A DNA stretch of 60,442 nucleotides from Pseudomonadota bacterium. GTDB taxonomy: Bacteria; Pseudomonadota; Alphaproteobacteria; Rhizobiales; Beijerinckiaceae. A model generated the notes under the pieces. That model made no database searches. It saw only the letters and a program-made list of their open reading frames with translations, and had not been told where the DNA came from. Made by a program: the position numbers and the translations under genes. Shown here piece after piece: positions 42,839 through 51,144 of this stretch. Within the stretch, counting starts at the first letter, position 1. Each line of letters opens with the position of its first letter. The stretch covers positions 1-60,442 of the forward strand of contig JAEWKP010000365.1 in NCBI GenBank assembly GCA_023393655.1, written 5' to 3'.

Positions 42839-43354
42839 CTATCTCTTGATCAGCAAGCCCCCATTTGGCAGCCGAGCAATAAACATATTAATTGGCGCAG
42901 ATCCGTTGGGTTGAATAACACCAACAGACAGGCCCTGGGTATTAAGTAGCACGAGATTTGATTTCAGGTTGTTTCCATTCTGCAACACGCCGACATTATT
43001 GGCGTTTCCAGCAATGATTCCAACAGCGGAGTGATTATTCGCGCCATTCTGGATCTGAGCAACGTTATTATAGTTACCAATTTGCAAGGTCTGAGCAATA
43101 TTGCGGCCTCCCTGCGTTATTGCCTCTGGGGCAACGCGTGGTGTCGGCGCCGCAATCGAGCGACCAGCCTGCATCGCGCCCGACATGACGCTGCCCATCG
43201 ATACAGATTGAACCGGCATACGCGCGCCAGCTTGGCTTTGCTGAATGTAAGCCGTCTCGGCCAGGGCATGCTGCGATGCGACAGACATGGTCAGAGCAAG
43301 CGCAGCGGCACCGACCAGACTCTTGGCCAGCCTAGGCATTAGGGGGAAGTACAT
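42839..43354 (-). CDS. curlin minor subunit / nucleator (CsgB-like)
   Basis: Secreted protein of 171 residues. A signal peptide (about 1-32, ending QHALAET) precedes a linker and about four curlin units (NIAQTLQIGNYNNVAQIQNG, ANNHSAVGIIAGNANNVGVL). The end, PINMFIARLPNGGLLIKR, matches the basic C-terminal repeat typical of CsgB nucleators. It overlaps the csgH-like gene by 16 bases. The ATG at 43354 is preceded by GGGAG; 43339 would be an alternative. Expected to sit at the outer surface near CsgF and template the major curlin. Confidence 0.85.
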   Translation of the reverse strand: MYFPLMPRLAKSLVGAAALALTMSVASQHALAETAYIQQSQAGARMPVQSVSMGSVMSGAMQAGRSIAAPTPRVAPEAITQGGRNIAQTLQIGNYNNVAQIQNGANNHSAVGIIAGNANNVGVLQNGNNLKSNLVLLNTQGLSVGVIQPNGSAPINMFIARLPNGGLLIKR

Positions 43355-43731
43355 GAAACGCTCCCGCGATCCGATTCCAAGGACAAGGATGCCGTGTAGT
43401 GGCCCATCGCCTGCCGCTCGAGCATGACTGTGGTGAGGATGCTTTCTCCGCCATTCGCGAGCGAGAAGCTTCCACCGAGTTGGTTCTGGCTCGTGCCAGC
43501 CTGGTTCTGCTTGAGAACCGAAAGTTGATAGCGCCCCGCGACAGCCACGGGTGATTTGGCCACAGCACGCAGCCGCAGCATCGTGCCGGTATCATCGACA
43601 CGCAATTCGCAGACGAGGCGACTATCGGCCATGGGCGGTTTCACTGGGAAGCCTGATGCAGGGGGTATTACAAGACAGGCGGCCAAGACTGCTGAGCCGG
43701 CGGCAAACAGATATATCGAGGGCGACAGCAT
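43339..43731 (-). CDS. csgH: CsgH-like curli chaperone
   Basis: Periplasmic protein of 130 residues. A signal/hydrophobic segment (8-32) precedes a small beta-sandwich: LVCELRVDDTGTMLRLRAVA, then AGRYQLSVLKQNQAGTSQNQ and GGSFSLANGGESILTTVML. The cysteine pair (VCELRV and VSCTSP) and the G-x-Y-x-L-x-V core fit the alphaproteobacterial CsgH/CsgC-type inhibitor of premature amyloid formation. ATG 43731 has GGGAG nine bases upstream. It lies between the giant curlin and the CsgB-like gene. Confidence 0.78.
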   Translation of the reverse strand: MLSPSIYLFAAGSAVLAACLVIPPASGFPVKPPMADSRLVCELRVDDTGTMLRLRAVAKSPVAVAGRYQLSVLKQNQAGTSQNQLGGSFSLANGGESILTTVMLERQAMGHYTASLSLESDRGSVSCTSP

Positions 43732-43797
43732 CTGCTCATCTCCCGATACAGGAAAGACCGGGTGGCGGAGTAAAAACTCCACCACCCGGCCGTCAGG

Positions 43798-45474
43798 TCA
43801 CTTCTGCGAGACGACCGCGGTGTTCTTGTAGCCGAACTGCGCGACGGTCGAATTGTTGATACCGACGCTATTGCTCTGCTGCGAGATGGAGGCGTAGTTG
43901 CCGACGCCGACCTGAACCGTCTGCTGCAGATTTGCGCCGATCATGCTCTGCATGCCGGTCTGGCCGACGACAGCCTGGTTGTCGGTGCCGACCTGCATGA
44001 TCAGCGAACCGTTACCGCCAGCCGAGAGCGGGTTAGCGACCTGACTGGTGAGCGCGTTGTTGCGCGCACCGATCTGGATGGTTGCGGCCGCGTTCTGAGA
44101 AAGCGACTTGGGATCATTGCTCTGGCTGGTGACAGCTACGTTCTTGACGCCGGCCTGCATCGTCGCCTGAGCGTTCGCGCCGTTGACCTGACCGACAAGG
44201 GCCTGATTCTGCACGCCGAACTGAGCGGTGAACGAGTCGTTCGAGACCGACCCGGCCGGGACGATCGGACGAGCGCCGCTTTGCGAGGTCGTTGAGATGT
44301 TGCCACGCCCCGCCTGCAATGTCGCCGCGCTGTTGTCAACCCCGCCGGCCCAGTTGAGTGAAAACAGCTTACCACCAACGCCGGTCGAGTCCTGGCCGGT
44401 GACTGACTGATTGCCCGAGCCAAACTGCATGGTCGCGGCGGTGTTATCGCCACCGTAGCCGGCGACGGCGGGGTTGAGGAAGCTGGACGTGCCAGCCGAA
44501 CCCGTGGTCCGCTGCGATGTCAACGAGTTGTTGTCGCGGCCAACCTGGAGCGTCAGGGCGTCGTTGGTCGCGCCGTAGGCGGTTGCATACTGGCCGGTGG
44601 TCGACCAGTTGCGCGCGCCGATCTGCAGCGTGCCCTGGGCATTGTTGCCGCCGTCCTGGCCGACGATCGAGCCGTTGGCATAGCCGAACTGGCCAGTGAA
44701 CGAGCCGTTGGTCGTCGCAGCGCCGCTGCGCTCGCCGATCTGGCTGGTCGAGGCGTAGTTCTCTACGCCGGCCTGGAACACGGCGGAGTTGTTGTTGACG
44801 CCATTCTTACCCTGTCCTCCGTCCGCGTTCTGGCCGGTAGCGGCCTGGTTGCCACGGCCAATCTGAACGATGGCCGAGTTGTTGTTGCCACCAACCTTGT
44901 CGTTGGCCTGCGAGGTCTGCGAGACGACGGCGTTGTTGCCGACGCCGAACTGGGCAACGCCCGAGTCGTTCTTGCCGCCGGTCTTGTTGGTGGTCTGGCC
45001 GGTCAGGGCGTTGTTGCCACGGCCGACCTGCAGCGTGGTCTGGTTGTTGTTGCCTTCGGTCTGGCCGACGATCGAACCGTTATTGGCGCCGAACTGGGCA
45101 GTGGCCGAGGTGTTGGTCTTGGTCGCGCTGGTGGTGCTGCCCTTCTGCGAGGTCGCAGCCGAGTTCTTCACGCCAACCTGCAGGGTGCCCTGGCGATTGT
45201 TACCGCCGGTCTGACCAACGACTGCACCATTCTCGCGACCGATCTGGATGACACCCGATTCGTTGGTGCGGTTGGCGAGGGCACCGCTCTGGGAGGTAGC
45301 AGCGTAGTTCTTCGAGCCGATCTGAAGCGTGCCCTGCTTATTGTTGCCGCCAGCCTGGCCAACAGCGGCGTTGTTCTGAGCACCAATCTGTCCGATGACA
45401 GATTCGTTGCCGGCGGCATAAACGAGTGACGTAGAGCTAGCCAAAGCCAGCGACAGCGCGATCAACCTCTTCAT
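43798..45474 (-). CDS. giant curlin, 20 repeats (curli major subunit)
   Basis: Secreted amyloid subunit of 558 residues with a signal peptide (about 1-20, SSTSLVYAAG). I count 20 copies of a curlin unit of the form Q-x-G-x-x-N-x-[AS]-x-x-[GS]-Q, for example TLQIGSKNYAATSQ, VIQIGRENGAVVGQ, TAQFGANNGSIVGQ and TLQVGRGNNALTGQ, ending with VAQFGYKNTAVVSQK. Linkers of 8-20 residues rich in N, G, T and S separate them, giving a period of about 27. CsgA of E. coli has five units of about 22, so this fibre would have a four times longer repeat domain per molecule. AGGGAAG precedes ATG 45474; an ATG at 45534 is less likely. It is the first gene of the operon. Confidence 0.93.
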   Translation of the reverse strand: MKRLIALSLALASSTSLVYAAGNESVIGQIGAQNNAAVGQAGGNNKQGTLQIGSKNYAATSQSGALANRTNESGVIQIGRENGAVVGQTGGNNRQGTLQVGVKNSAATSQKGSTTSATKTNTSATAQFGANNGSIVGQTEGNNNQTTLQVGRGNNALTGQTTNKTGGKNDSGVAQFGVGNNAVVSQTSQANDKVGGNNNSAIVQIGRGNQAATGQNADGGQGKNGVNNNSAVFQAGVENYASTSQIGERSGAATTNGSFTGQFGYANGSIVGQDGGNNAQGTLQIGARNWSTTGQYATAYGATNDALTLQVGRDNNSLTSQRTTGSAGTSSFLNPAVAGYGGDNTAATMQFGSGNQSVTGQDSTGVGGKLFSLNWAGGVDNSAATLQAGRGNISTTSQSGARPIVPAGSVSNDSFTAQFGVQNQALVGQVNGANAQATMQAGVKNVAVTSQSNDPKSLSQNAAATIQIGARNNALTSQVANPLSAGGNGSLIMQVGTDNQAVVGQTGMQSMIGANLQQTVQVGVGNYASISQQSNSVGINNSTVAQFGYKNTAVVSQK

Positions 45475-46072
45475 CGGATGCTTCCCTGTGCGTTCCATAT
45501 TGGGGCATACGGTTATCGTAGCCCTCGAACGCAATTAACGCATCGTTAAGAGATTGAGCAAGCTGTTTAATGAAATTTTCCTTAATTTCTGTTTTTAGCT
45601 CTTAAATTCTTTAAATTCACCAACGGCACTCCCTTAAGTAAGTGATTTGATTTCACATTCACATCTGCATCATCATTAATGATTCTGGCAGTTCCTTTAA
45701 GGTCCTTAACAAAAACGCGGCCGATCGTTAGCCGCCTCGGCGCCATATTACGCCCGGATTAAGAACCATATATGCACACTTCATTTCATTATAAGCATAT
45801 CAACATTAAAATTTATTATGATAAATCATTTCGGTAAAAGATTCAGGAATTATTACTATTAGCATGTCATCTTTCATACTGACGCTAGGGAATCTGAGTC
45901 TCAGGCCAGATTTCTGGCAGAACGTAGGCCAGCCAATCCTTATGCCCATTTTTTTCCCAGGGCGCCGGAGTGATTGGCGCAGCTAATGCGGTTACATGTT
46001 GGGACCTCTGCATAAAATGAGAAGCTACAAGATCGTTCAGGCAGGCATGGGTGTGCTGGTAGCGCGCGAGAC
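45475..46072. other. AT-rich regulatory gap between the curli operon and the polysaccharide genes
   Basis: About 600 bases without an intact gene. The part 45560-45880 is markedly AT-rich, as is usual for curli promoters bound by nucleoid proteins. A dyad lies at 45535-45549. A minus-strand fragment near 45980-45885 (PAPWEKNGHKDWLAYVLPEI) looks protein-like but has no proper start and is unassigned. The promoter of the + strand deacetylase gene is likely in the right part. Confidence 0.45.
45535..45549. promoter_or_regulatory. inverted repeat upstream of the giant curlin gene
   Basis: TTAACG-CAT-CGTTAA, perfect 6-base arms, 61 bases upstream of the curlin start codon on the minus strand. The place fits an operator or activator site of the curli operon. 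No csgD-like regulator gene is in the window. Confidence 0.4.
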
Positions 46073-47062
46073 ATGATGAAGGCCAGATTGAGAGACGCGA
46101 TCGGCTGCTTCGCTGCCAAAAGCGGAGCAATTGCCCGGCAGGAATCGAAGATTCGCGGCCACCTTACGATTCTCTGTTACCACCGCATCTTACCGGAACC
46201 GGCGCGTAGCTCTTATCACGATCCGGATCTGGTGGTGACGCCGGAGATTTTTCGGCAACAGTGCCGGTCTCTCGCACAACATTATCACGTGCTTCCGCTA
46301 AGCGATGCGCTTGCAAGTCTAAACGGCCACACCATCCCTAAACGACCGCTCGCAGCCATCACTTTCGACGACGGCTATCGGGATAATATCGTTATCGCAG
46401 CGCCGATTCTTCGAGAGAATTCGCTGCGAGCGACCTTTTTCATTGTTGCTGGGCTGGTCGACACTGATCGAGTGCCTTGGTACGATCTAGCCGGGCAGGC
46501 TTGGCTGACGCTTTATCCGCAGACCGGACGCGCGACCGTCAAGGCAGAGCTGGAACGAGCAAAGCGGCTGATGCCTGCACAGCGCCAAATTTGGCTGACA
46601 GAACTTGTTGAGAGGGCGTGCCCGCATAAGATCTCGGACCTAGACCGCATTATGACCTCCGATGATCTTCGCGTGCTGATCTCTGAAGGCCATGAGATCG
46701 GCTCCCATACGATGACTCATCCGCTCCTGCCTCAATGCGAAGACCGAGCCCTCATCCATGAAGTCGAACAGTCGCGTCGCGACCTGAGCGAAATCACGGG
46801 GCGATCCGTTCCCGGCATATGCTACCCCAATGGGGACTGCGATGCGCGCGTTCGCCAGGCGACGGAGGGAGCCGGATACGATTATGCTACGTCCGTGCGG
46901 CAAGGGACCAACGATGCGAGCGAATTCGACCGATTTGGTCTCAAGCGGTGGTTCATAAATCAGGAGCGGCTGAGCACCAGATCTGGCGCTCCTTCCGATA
47001 CGTTGTTTCGAATGGAGATCAGCGGCTTGGCGGACAGCATCTTCCGTTGGAGACGCGGATGA
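46073..47062 (+). CDS. polysaccharide deacetylase (NodB-homology) family protein
   Basis: Carbohydrate esterase family 4-type protein of 329 residues. The catalytic motif 1 TFDDGY is at 97-102, the metal-binding motif 2 is S211-H212-T-M-T-H216, and ICYPNGDCDARVRQA follows as the R/P-rich motif 3 region. No signal peptide is seen, so it is probably cytoplasmic or membrane-associated and may remove an N- or O-acyl group from a lipid-linked sugar intermediate. Its stop overlaps the start of the next glycosyltransferase (ATGA, 47059-47062). CE4-like genes with a glycosyltransferase partner are common in capsule and EPS loci. Confidence 0.9.
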   Translation: MMKARLRDAIGCFAAKSGAIARQESKIRGHLTILCYHRILPEPARSSYHDPDLVVTPEIFRQQCRSLAQHYHVLPLSDALASLNGHTIPKRPLAAITFDDGYRDNIVIAAPILRENSLRATFFIVAGLVDTDRVPWYDLAGQAWLTLYPQTGRATVKAELERAKRLMPAQRQIWLTELVERACPHKISDLDRIMTSDDLRVLISEGHEIGSHTMTHPLLPQCEDRALIHEVEQSRRDLSEITGRSVPGICYPNGDCDARVRQATEGAGYDYATSVRQGTNDASEFDRFGLKRWFINQERLSTRSGAPSDTLFRMEISGLADSIFRWRRG

Positions 47063-48273
47063 CGCGGGTCGCCTATCTCTCCAGTCTCTATCCTGCGCCA
47101 AGTCATACGTTCATCGAACGGGAGATTCGCGCGCTCGAGTCGACCGGGATCGAGATCATACGATTCTCGGTACGGAAGCCCAAATCCGAGGAAATCATCG
47201 CAGAGCCGGCGCGCGAGGAGCTGCGCCGGACGCGCTGGCTCGTTCCACCTGCGCCGGGCACCTTCATCATGTCTGTGATCTGGGCGGCGGCGACGCGACC
47301 GGTTAGCCTCGTCTCGACGTTGCGGGAGGCGTTGTCTGGGGTGCGCAGTGCTCGGGATCGGCTGAAATGGGCCGCCTATTGGGCCGAGGCAATCCTTCTA
47401 GCCTATTGGGCGAAGCGCGCCAGGGCGAGCCACCTGCACTGCCATTTCGGCAATGCCGGCTCCAACACGGCAATGATCGCGGCTAAACTGGCGCGGCTGC
47501 CTTTCAGCATCACCTTTCACGGCATCGACCTAGACGAGCCCGAACGTTTCCGTCACGGCGCCAAGCTCAGGGACTGCGCCTTCGCCGTGTGCATTAGTGA
47601 CTTCGGGCGCCGGACGTTGCTCGCCAGCAACGGTGATCACGACGCCTGTAAGGTCCATGTCGTCCGATGCGGGTTCGAACCGATGGAGCTCGAGGCCATT
47701 ACCGCCCTGCCCGCTCGAAATCATATCGTATGCGTCGCGCGCCTATCGCCCGAGAAAGGTCATGACACGCTGCTCGCGGCGCTGGGCATCTTGAAGCGAC
47801 GCGGCGTCGATTTCACCTGCACGTTGGTCGGTGGTGGTCCCCTCGAGGATGAGATTAGGCAGCAGATTGCAGATTCAGATCTCGCCTCCGTTATCGAGAT
47901 GGCCGGCATCCGCACGCCGGCGGAGGTCCAGGCGCATATCGCCGAGGCCGATCTCGCCGTGCTCGCGAGCTATGGGGAAGGCATCCCGGTCGCCTTGATG
48001 GAGGCATTCGCGCAGAAGCGCCCGGTGATCGCGACCCGAGTTGGCGGCATTCCGGAGCTGGTAAAGGACGGGATCAACGGACGTCTGGTCACGCCGGGAG
48101 ACGAGGTTGAGCTCGCGGCGGCAATCGAGGCCGTTCTCTCCGACCGAGCCGCCGCTGCGCGGATGGGCGAATCCGGCTGGCGGACGGTCGGCGAGCAACA
48201 CGATCTCAAGGCGAGTACGTTGGAGATGCGGAAGCTATTCACGCATGCAGCTCCGCGCGACGGCCAAGCGTGA
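47059..48273 (+). CDS. glycosyltransferase family 4
   Basis: GT-B transferase of 404 residues. The N terminus VAYLSSLYPAPSHTFIEREI is nearly the same as in the enzyme at 26329, and HLHCHFGNAGSNTAMIAAKL, FHGIDLDEPERF and the donor-domain parts VCVARLSPEKGHDTLLAALG and ASYGEGIPVALMEAFAQKRP complete the pattern. ATG 47059 lies in a 4-base overlap with the deacetylase stop; a frame open to 46819 has no homology. The two paralogous enzymes may add consecutive similar sugars. Confidence 0.93.
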   Translation: MTRVAYLSSLYPAPSHTFIEREIRALESTGIEIIRFSVRKPKSEEIIAEPAREELRRTRWLVPPAPGTFIMSVIWAAATRPVSLVSTLREALSGVRSARDRLKWAAYWAEAILLAYWAKRARASHLHCHFGNAGSNTAMIAAKLARLPFSITFHGIDLDEPERFRHGAKLRDCAFAVCISDFGRRTLLASNGDHDACKVHVVRCGFEPMELEAITALPARNHIVCVARLSPEKGHDTLLAALGILKRRGVDFTCTLVGGGPLEDEIRQQIADSDLASVIEMAGIRTPAEVQAHIAEADLAVLASYGEGIPVALMEAFAQKRPVIATRVGGIPELVKDGINGRLVTPGDEVELAAAIEAVLSDRAAAARMGESGWRTVGEQHDLKASTLEMRKLFTHAAPRDGQA

Positions 48274-48301
48274 CGCGAGCGCTGGCGGACCAGCGGCCTG
48301 C

Positions 48302-49501
48302 TCAACTGTCGGTGCGGCTACGGTCCGTACGGATCCATTGCGAGGTCGATCTAAAGGGGCCACGCGAATACACCGCGATCTTGGACAAGATAAAATGCAC
48401 TACGAACGGCAGTAACCGCGCCGGAAGCACCTCGCGTCCGTAGCGCCACCAAGCCAGCAGCGTGAGAGCGACAACACAACCGAGCGTCACCGAGGCGATC
48501 CATATTGGCAAGACCCAGCCGCCGAGAAAAGCGAGCCCGCCGGCCATGATGGCAGCGGCAGCTAGTAGGAAGATAAGCAGAAACATCGGCGGCACCGCGA
48601 TGTCCAGGGCGAGCATGAACAGACCCAGATCGCGTTTGCGGAGAGCGGCGAGTACATATTGCGGGGCAATCCGGACTAGAGACAAGTGGCCGCGCTCCCA
48701 ACGCTCGCGTTGTGTCCGAGTCCCCTCCGCGGAAAACGGCGCCGCAGCCCAGATCGAGGCCTCGCGGCAGTAGTAAGGCGGATGCCCCGCCTGTGTCAGA
48801 TCGAGACCCAGTTTTTTGTCTTCGGCGGCATGGCTGTGGGCAAGGTCGGCGTCGCGTATTACAGCCCAGGGGCATGCGATGCCTGATCCGGTGATATGGC
48901 TGGGAAGGCCAAGCTTGCGCAGCCCGAGTAGGCGGACATCGTTCTTCACGAGGTGCCCGAAGCTTGCGACCGGCGCGTCGATACGCGCTCCTTCGACGGA
49001 GAGCATAACATGCTTGCCCTGGATGGGGCGGCCCAAGCTATAGCAATGGCTGACGAGGACATCGAGGGTGTCGGCTTCGATCATACTGTCGGCGTCGAAG
49101 AAGACGACCATGTCCGGAGAGTCGCTCTCGAGATAGCGTATTCCGAAGTCGAGTGCGTAGCCCTTGCCGCGTCTGGCCTCGTCCCGTCGCTCCACGACGA
49201 TCGCACCTACGCTGCGAGCCTGCGCTGCCGTGTCATCCGAGCAATTATCGGCAACAACAACAAGTTTGTCGCCGGGCCGAAGGTGACCTTTGAGCATCGA
49301 GAGAATCGGCAGGATCCCCTCGCCCTCATCATGCGCAGGTATGATGACCGCTAGCCTGCCGCGCTCTCCGTACACCACCGGGCGAAGCTCGCGCCCACGC
49401 AATGGGAGGATCGCCAGCAGCAGTTGCAGGCAATAGAATAGGCCGAGAAACGAAAGCACGACGACCATCGCAGCGACGATCGCAGATAGCAAATGGACCA
49501 C
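48302..49501 (-). CDS. membrane glycosyltransferase family 2
   Basis: GT-A transferase of 399 residues. One N-terminal span (about 5-33) precedes the catalytic domain: AVIIPAHDEGEGILPILSML, VADNCSDDTAAQAR, FFDADSMIE (metal-binding D-x-D) and TRTQRERWERGH with the QxxRW motif of inverting, often processive, enzymes. Two to three further spans follow at about 295-375. This set resembles ExoO/ExoU- and cellulose-synthase-like enzymes. It is convergent with the GT4 gene, the two stops being 28 bases apart. Confidence 0.9.
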   Translation of the reverse strand: MVHLLSAIVAAMVVVLSFLGLFYCLQLLLAILPLRGRELRPVVYGERGRLAVIIPAHDEGEGILPILSMLKGHLRPGDKLVVVADNCSDDTAAQARSVGAIVVERRDEARRGKGYALDFGIRYLESDSPDMVVFFDADSMIEADTLDVLVSHCYSLGRPIQGKHVMLSVEGARIDAPVASFGHLVKNDVRLLGLRKLGLPSHITGSGIACPWAVIRDADLAHSHAAEDKKLGLDLTQAGHPPYYCREASIWAAAPFSAEGTRTQRERWERGHLSLVRIAPQYVLAALRKRDLGLFMLALDIAVPPMFLLIFLLAAAAIMAGGLAFLGGWVLPIWIASVTLGCVVALTLLAWWRYGREVLPARLLPFVVHFILSKIAVYSRGPFRSTSQWIRTDRSRTDS

Positions 49502-49757
49502 TTGACCTCCTAACGGTGCGACCTTTGCAGCCGCGCGCCGAGGTGTAACCTGTCTGTCCCATCGACGCTCGTCGACCTCACATTACGGCTCGGCAGTCCA
49601 TTACAGCATAATATCGCCAATCAAGGTTAGCATGACAGAGCGCTCGCAGGCTATTCTGCCTATGCCATGCCTCTCCGACGCAGAAGGGGCTCGCTAGGGC
49701 GCCCCACATCTGCGGATCGAAAACACGCCCATTGTCACCTTCAGCCCTGCCGCTCCG

Positions 49758-51092
49758 CTAAGAACGCATTAAGATCTCCAACGAAGAGCCAAAGCCAGCG
49801 GTGTATCTCGCAAAGAATAAGACCGCAGTGAAGGCGATCAGGAGGGCCGTCGTTCCAACATCCTGCGCGAGGAAAGAGAAGCGCTCGCGCGCCTGTCCAA
49901 CGAGCGCGGTCAAAAGCCTTGGCAGGTCGGCGAGGGCGATGCCGATCACCACTCCTGGTGCGCCGTGCGAAGCGAATGCCAGGGGCAAGGCGACGAAGAG
50001 GTAGCCGAGCTTGAGACTGTTACCGATCACACCATAGACGGGCCGCCCCAGCCCGAGCAGGCTATATTCGTTCAAGCTCGCCAAAATCGTCACCCAGATG
50101 CCCCCGAGCAACACGGGCAGCATCCAGGCTGCCTCGACATAGCGGCTGTCGTAGACCATCTTGATGACAAGGTCAGCGACGCAGATGCCGCTCGCGAGCA
50201 TAAAGGCTGCAGCAATCAGGAGCTTCAGGCGCAGCGGAGCCAGCTGTTTTCGGACCTCTTGCAGCGGGGTCGCGCGCGCAGAGGCTATCACCGGAAACAC
50301 CAGCGAGTGGCTCAGTCGGTTGACGAGCGCGCTTGGCACGTCGGCGATCGCACGGGCGATGCCGTAGACGCCCAGCGTCGCGAGTGGGACCACCTGCGCG
50401 AGGTAAAGGCGGTCGAAGTTCGCGCACAGGAACATGAGTAGCGAAGACAGGGTGATCCACTTCCCGAACGACACGATCTGCCTTGCATACTGCACGGAGA
50501 AGATCACTCGCTGTCGTGCATCAGGGAGACAATAAGTAGAGGCGATGCGGATCGCTGTGGCGAGCAGGTTGGCGAGGATCAGTGACCATATGGTCGGACT
50601 GTACAGCGCGAACAGGATGGCGATGACGCTCGCCAGCACCTCCTGCGACAGTTCGAAGGCCGACATCTGGACGACCCTGAGATTCCGCTGCAGCATGTAG
50701 ATCGAGGTCGACATCATCCCCGATATCGCCAATGTCAGCGCGCTGACTTGGATGATGATCGCATCGACCTGATAGTAATCGGCGATCAGGGGGGCGGTGA
50801 AGATAAGGATCGCGCTGAGGAGGAAGCCCCTGACGATCTGAATGACCCAGGCCGTGTTGAAAAATGTCGGCTTGTCGCCATTCTTGTTGTGGATAATGTT
50901 CTGGCCGATCCCGATATCGGAGAATAGTTCGGCGCCGATCCTGATCGTGTTGACCACGACCATCATGCCCATGATGTTCGGCGAGAGAATGCGCGAGAGG
51001 ATGACGCTCGACACGAATCGGAATGCCACGGCGATGAAGTAGAAGACGGTCGTCCACCCGATTCCGGCGACGAGTTTTTTCGATGAGATCAC
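49758..51092 (-). CDS. oligosaccharide flippase (Wzx-like)
   Basis: Integral membrane protein of 444 residues with about 12-14 hydrophobic spans from the N terminus (IGWTTVFYFIAVAFRFVSSV) to the C terminus. SRILSPNIMGMMVVV and FSDIGIGQNIIHNK are typical of the polysaccharide-transport flippase family (PST, MOP superfamily), which moves undecaprenyl-linked repeat units across the inner membrane. Together with the Wzy-like protein at 54291 and the ExoP/ExoF pair it completes a Wzx/Wzy-dependent route. The 256 bases between it and the GT2 gene hold nothing I can name. Confidence 0.9.
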   Translation of the reverse strand: MISSKKLVAGIGWTTVFYFIAVAFRFVSSVILSRILSPNIMGMMVVVNTIRIGAELFSDIGIGQNIIHNKNGDKPTFFNTAWVIQIVRGFLLSAILIFTAPLIADYYQVDAIIIQVSALTLAISGMMSTSIYMLQRNLRVVQMSAFELSQEVLASVIAILFALYSPTIWSLILANLLATAIRIASTYCLPDARQRVIFSVQYARQIVSFGKWITLSSLLMFLCANFDRLYLAQVVPLATLGVYGIARAIADVPSALVNRLSHSLVFPVIASARATPLQEVRKQLAPLRLKLLIAAAFMLASGICVADLVIKMVYDSRYVEAAWMLPVLLGGIWVTILASLNEYSLLGLGRPVYGVIGNSLKLGYLFVALPLAFASHGAPGVVIGIALADLPRLLTALVGQARERFSFLAQDVGTTALLIAFTAVLFFARYTAGFGSSLEILMRS

Positions 51093-51144
51093 CCTCTACC
51101 TCCGCCTTGGCCGCTCTTGTCCCTGGAACCGATCCTGCGGCCGC

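Noticed and set aside
43798..45474. Regular repeats that could suggest a CRISPR array or satellite DNA
   Set aside because: The period is variable, the repeats are at the protein level (curlin units) and an intact signal peptide leads the frame.
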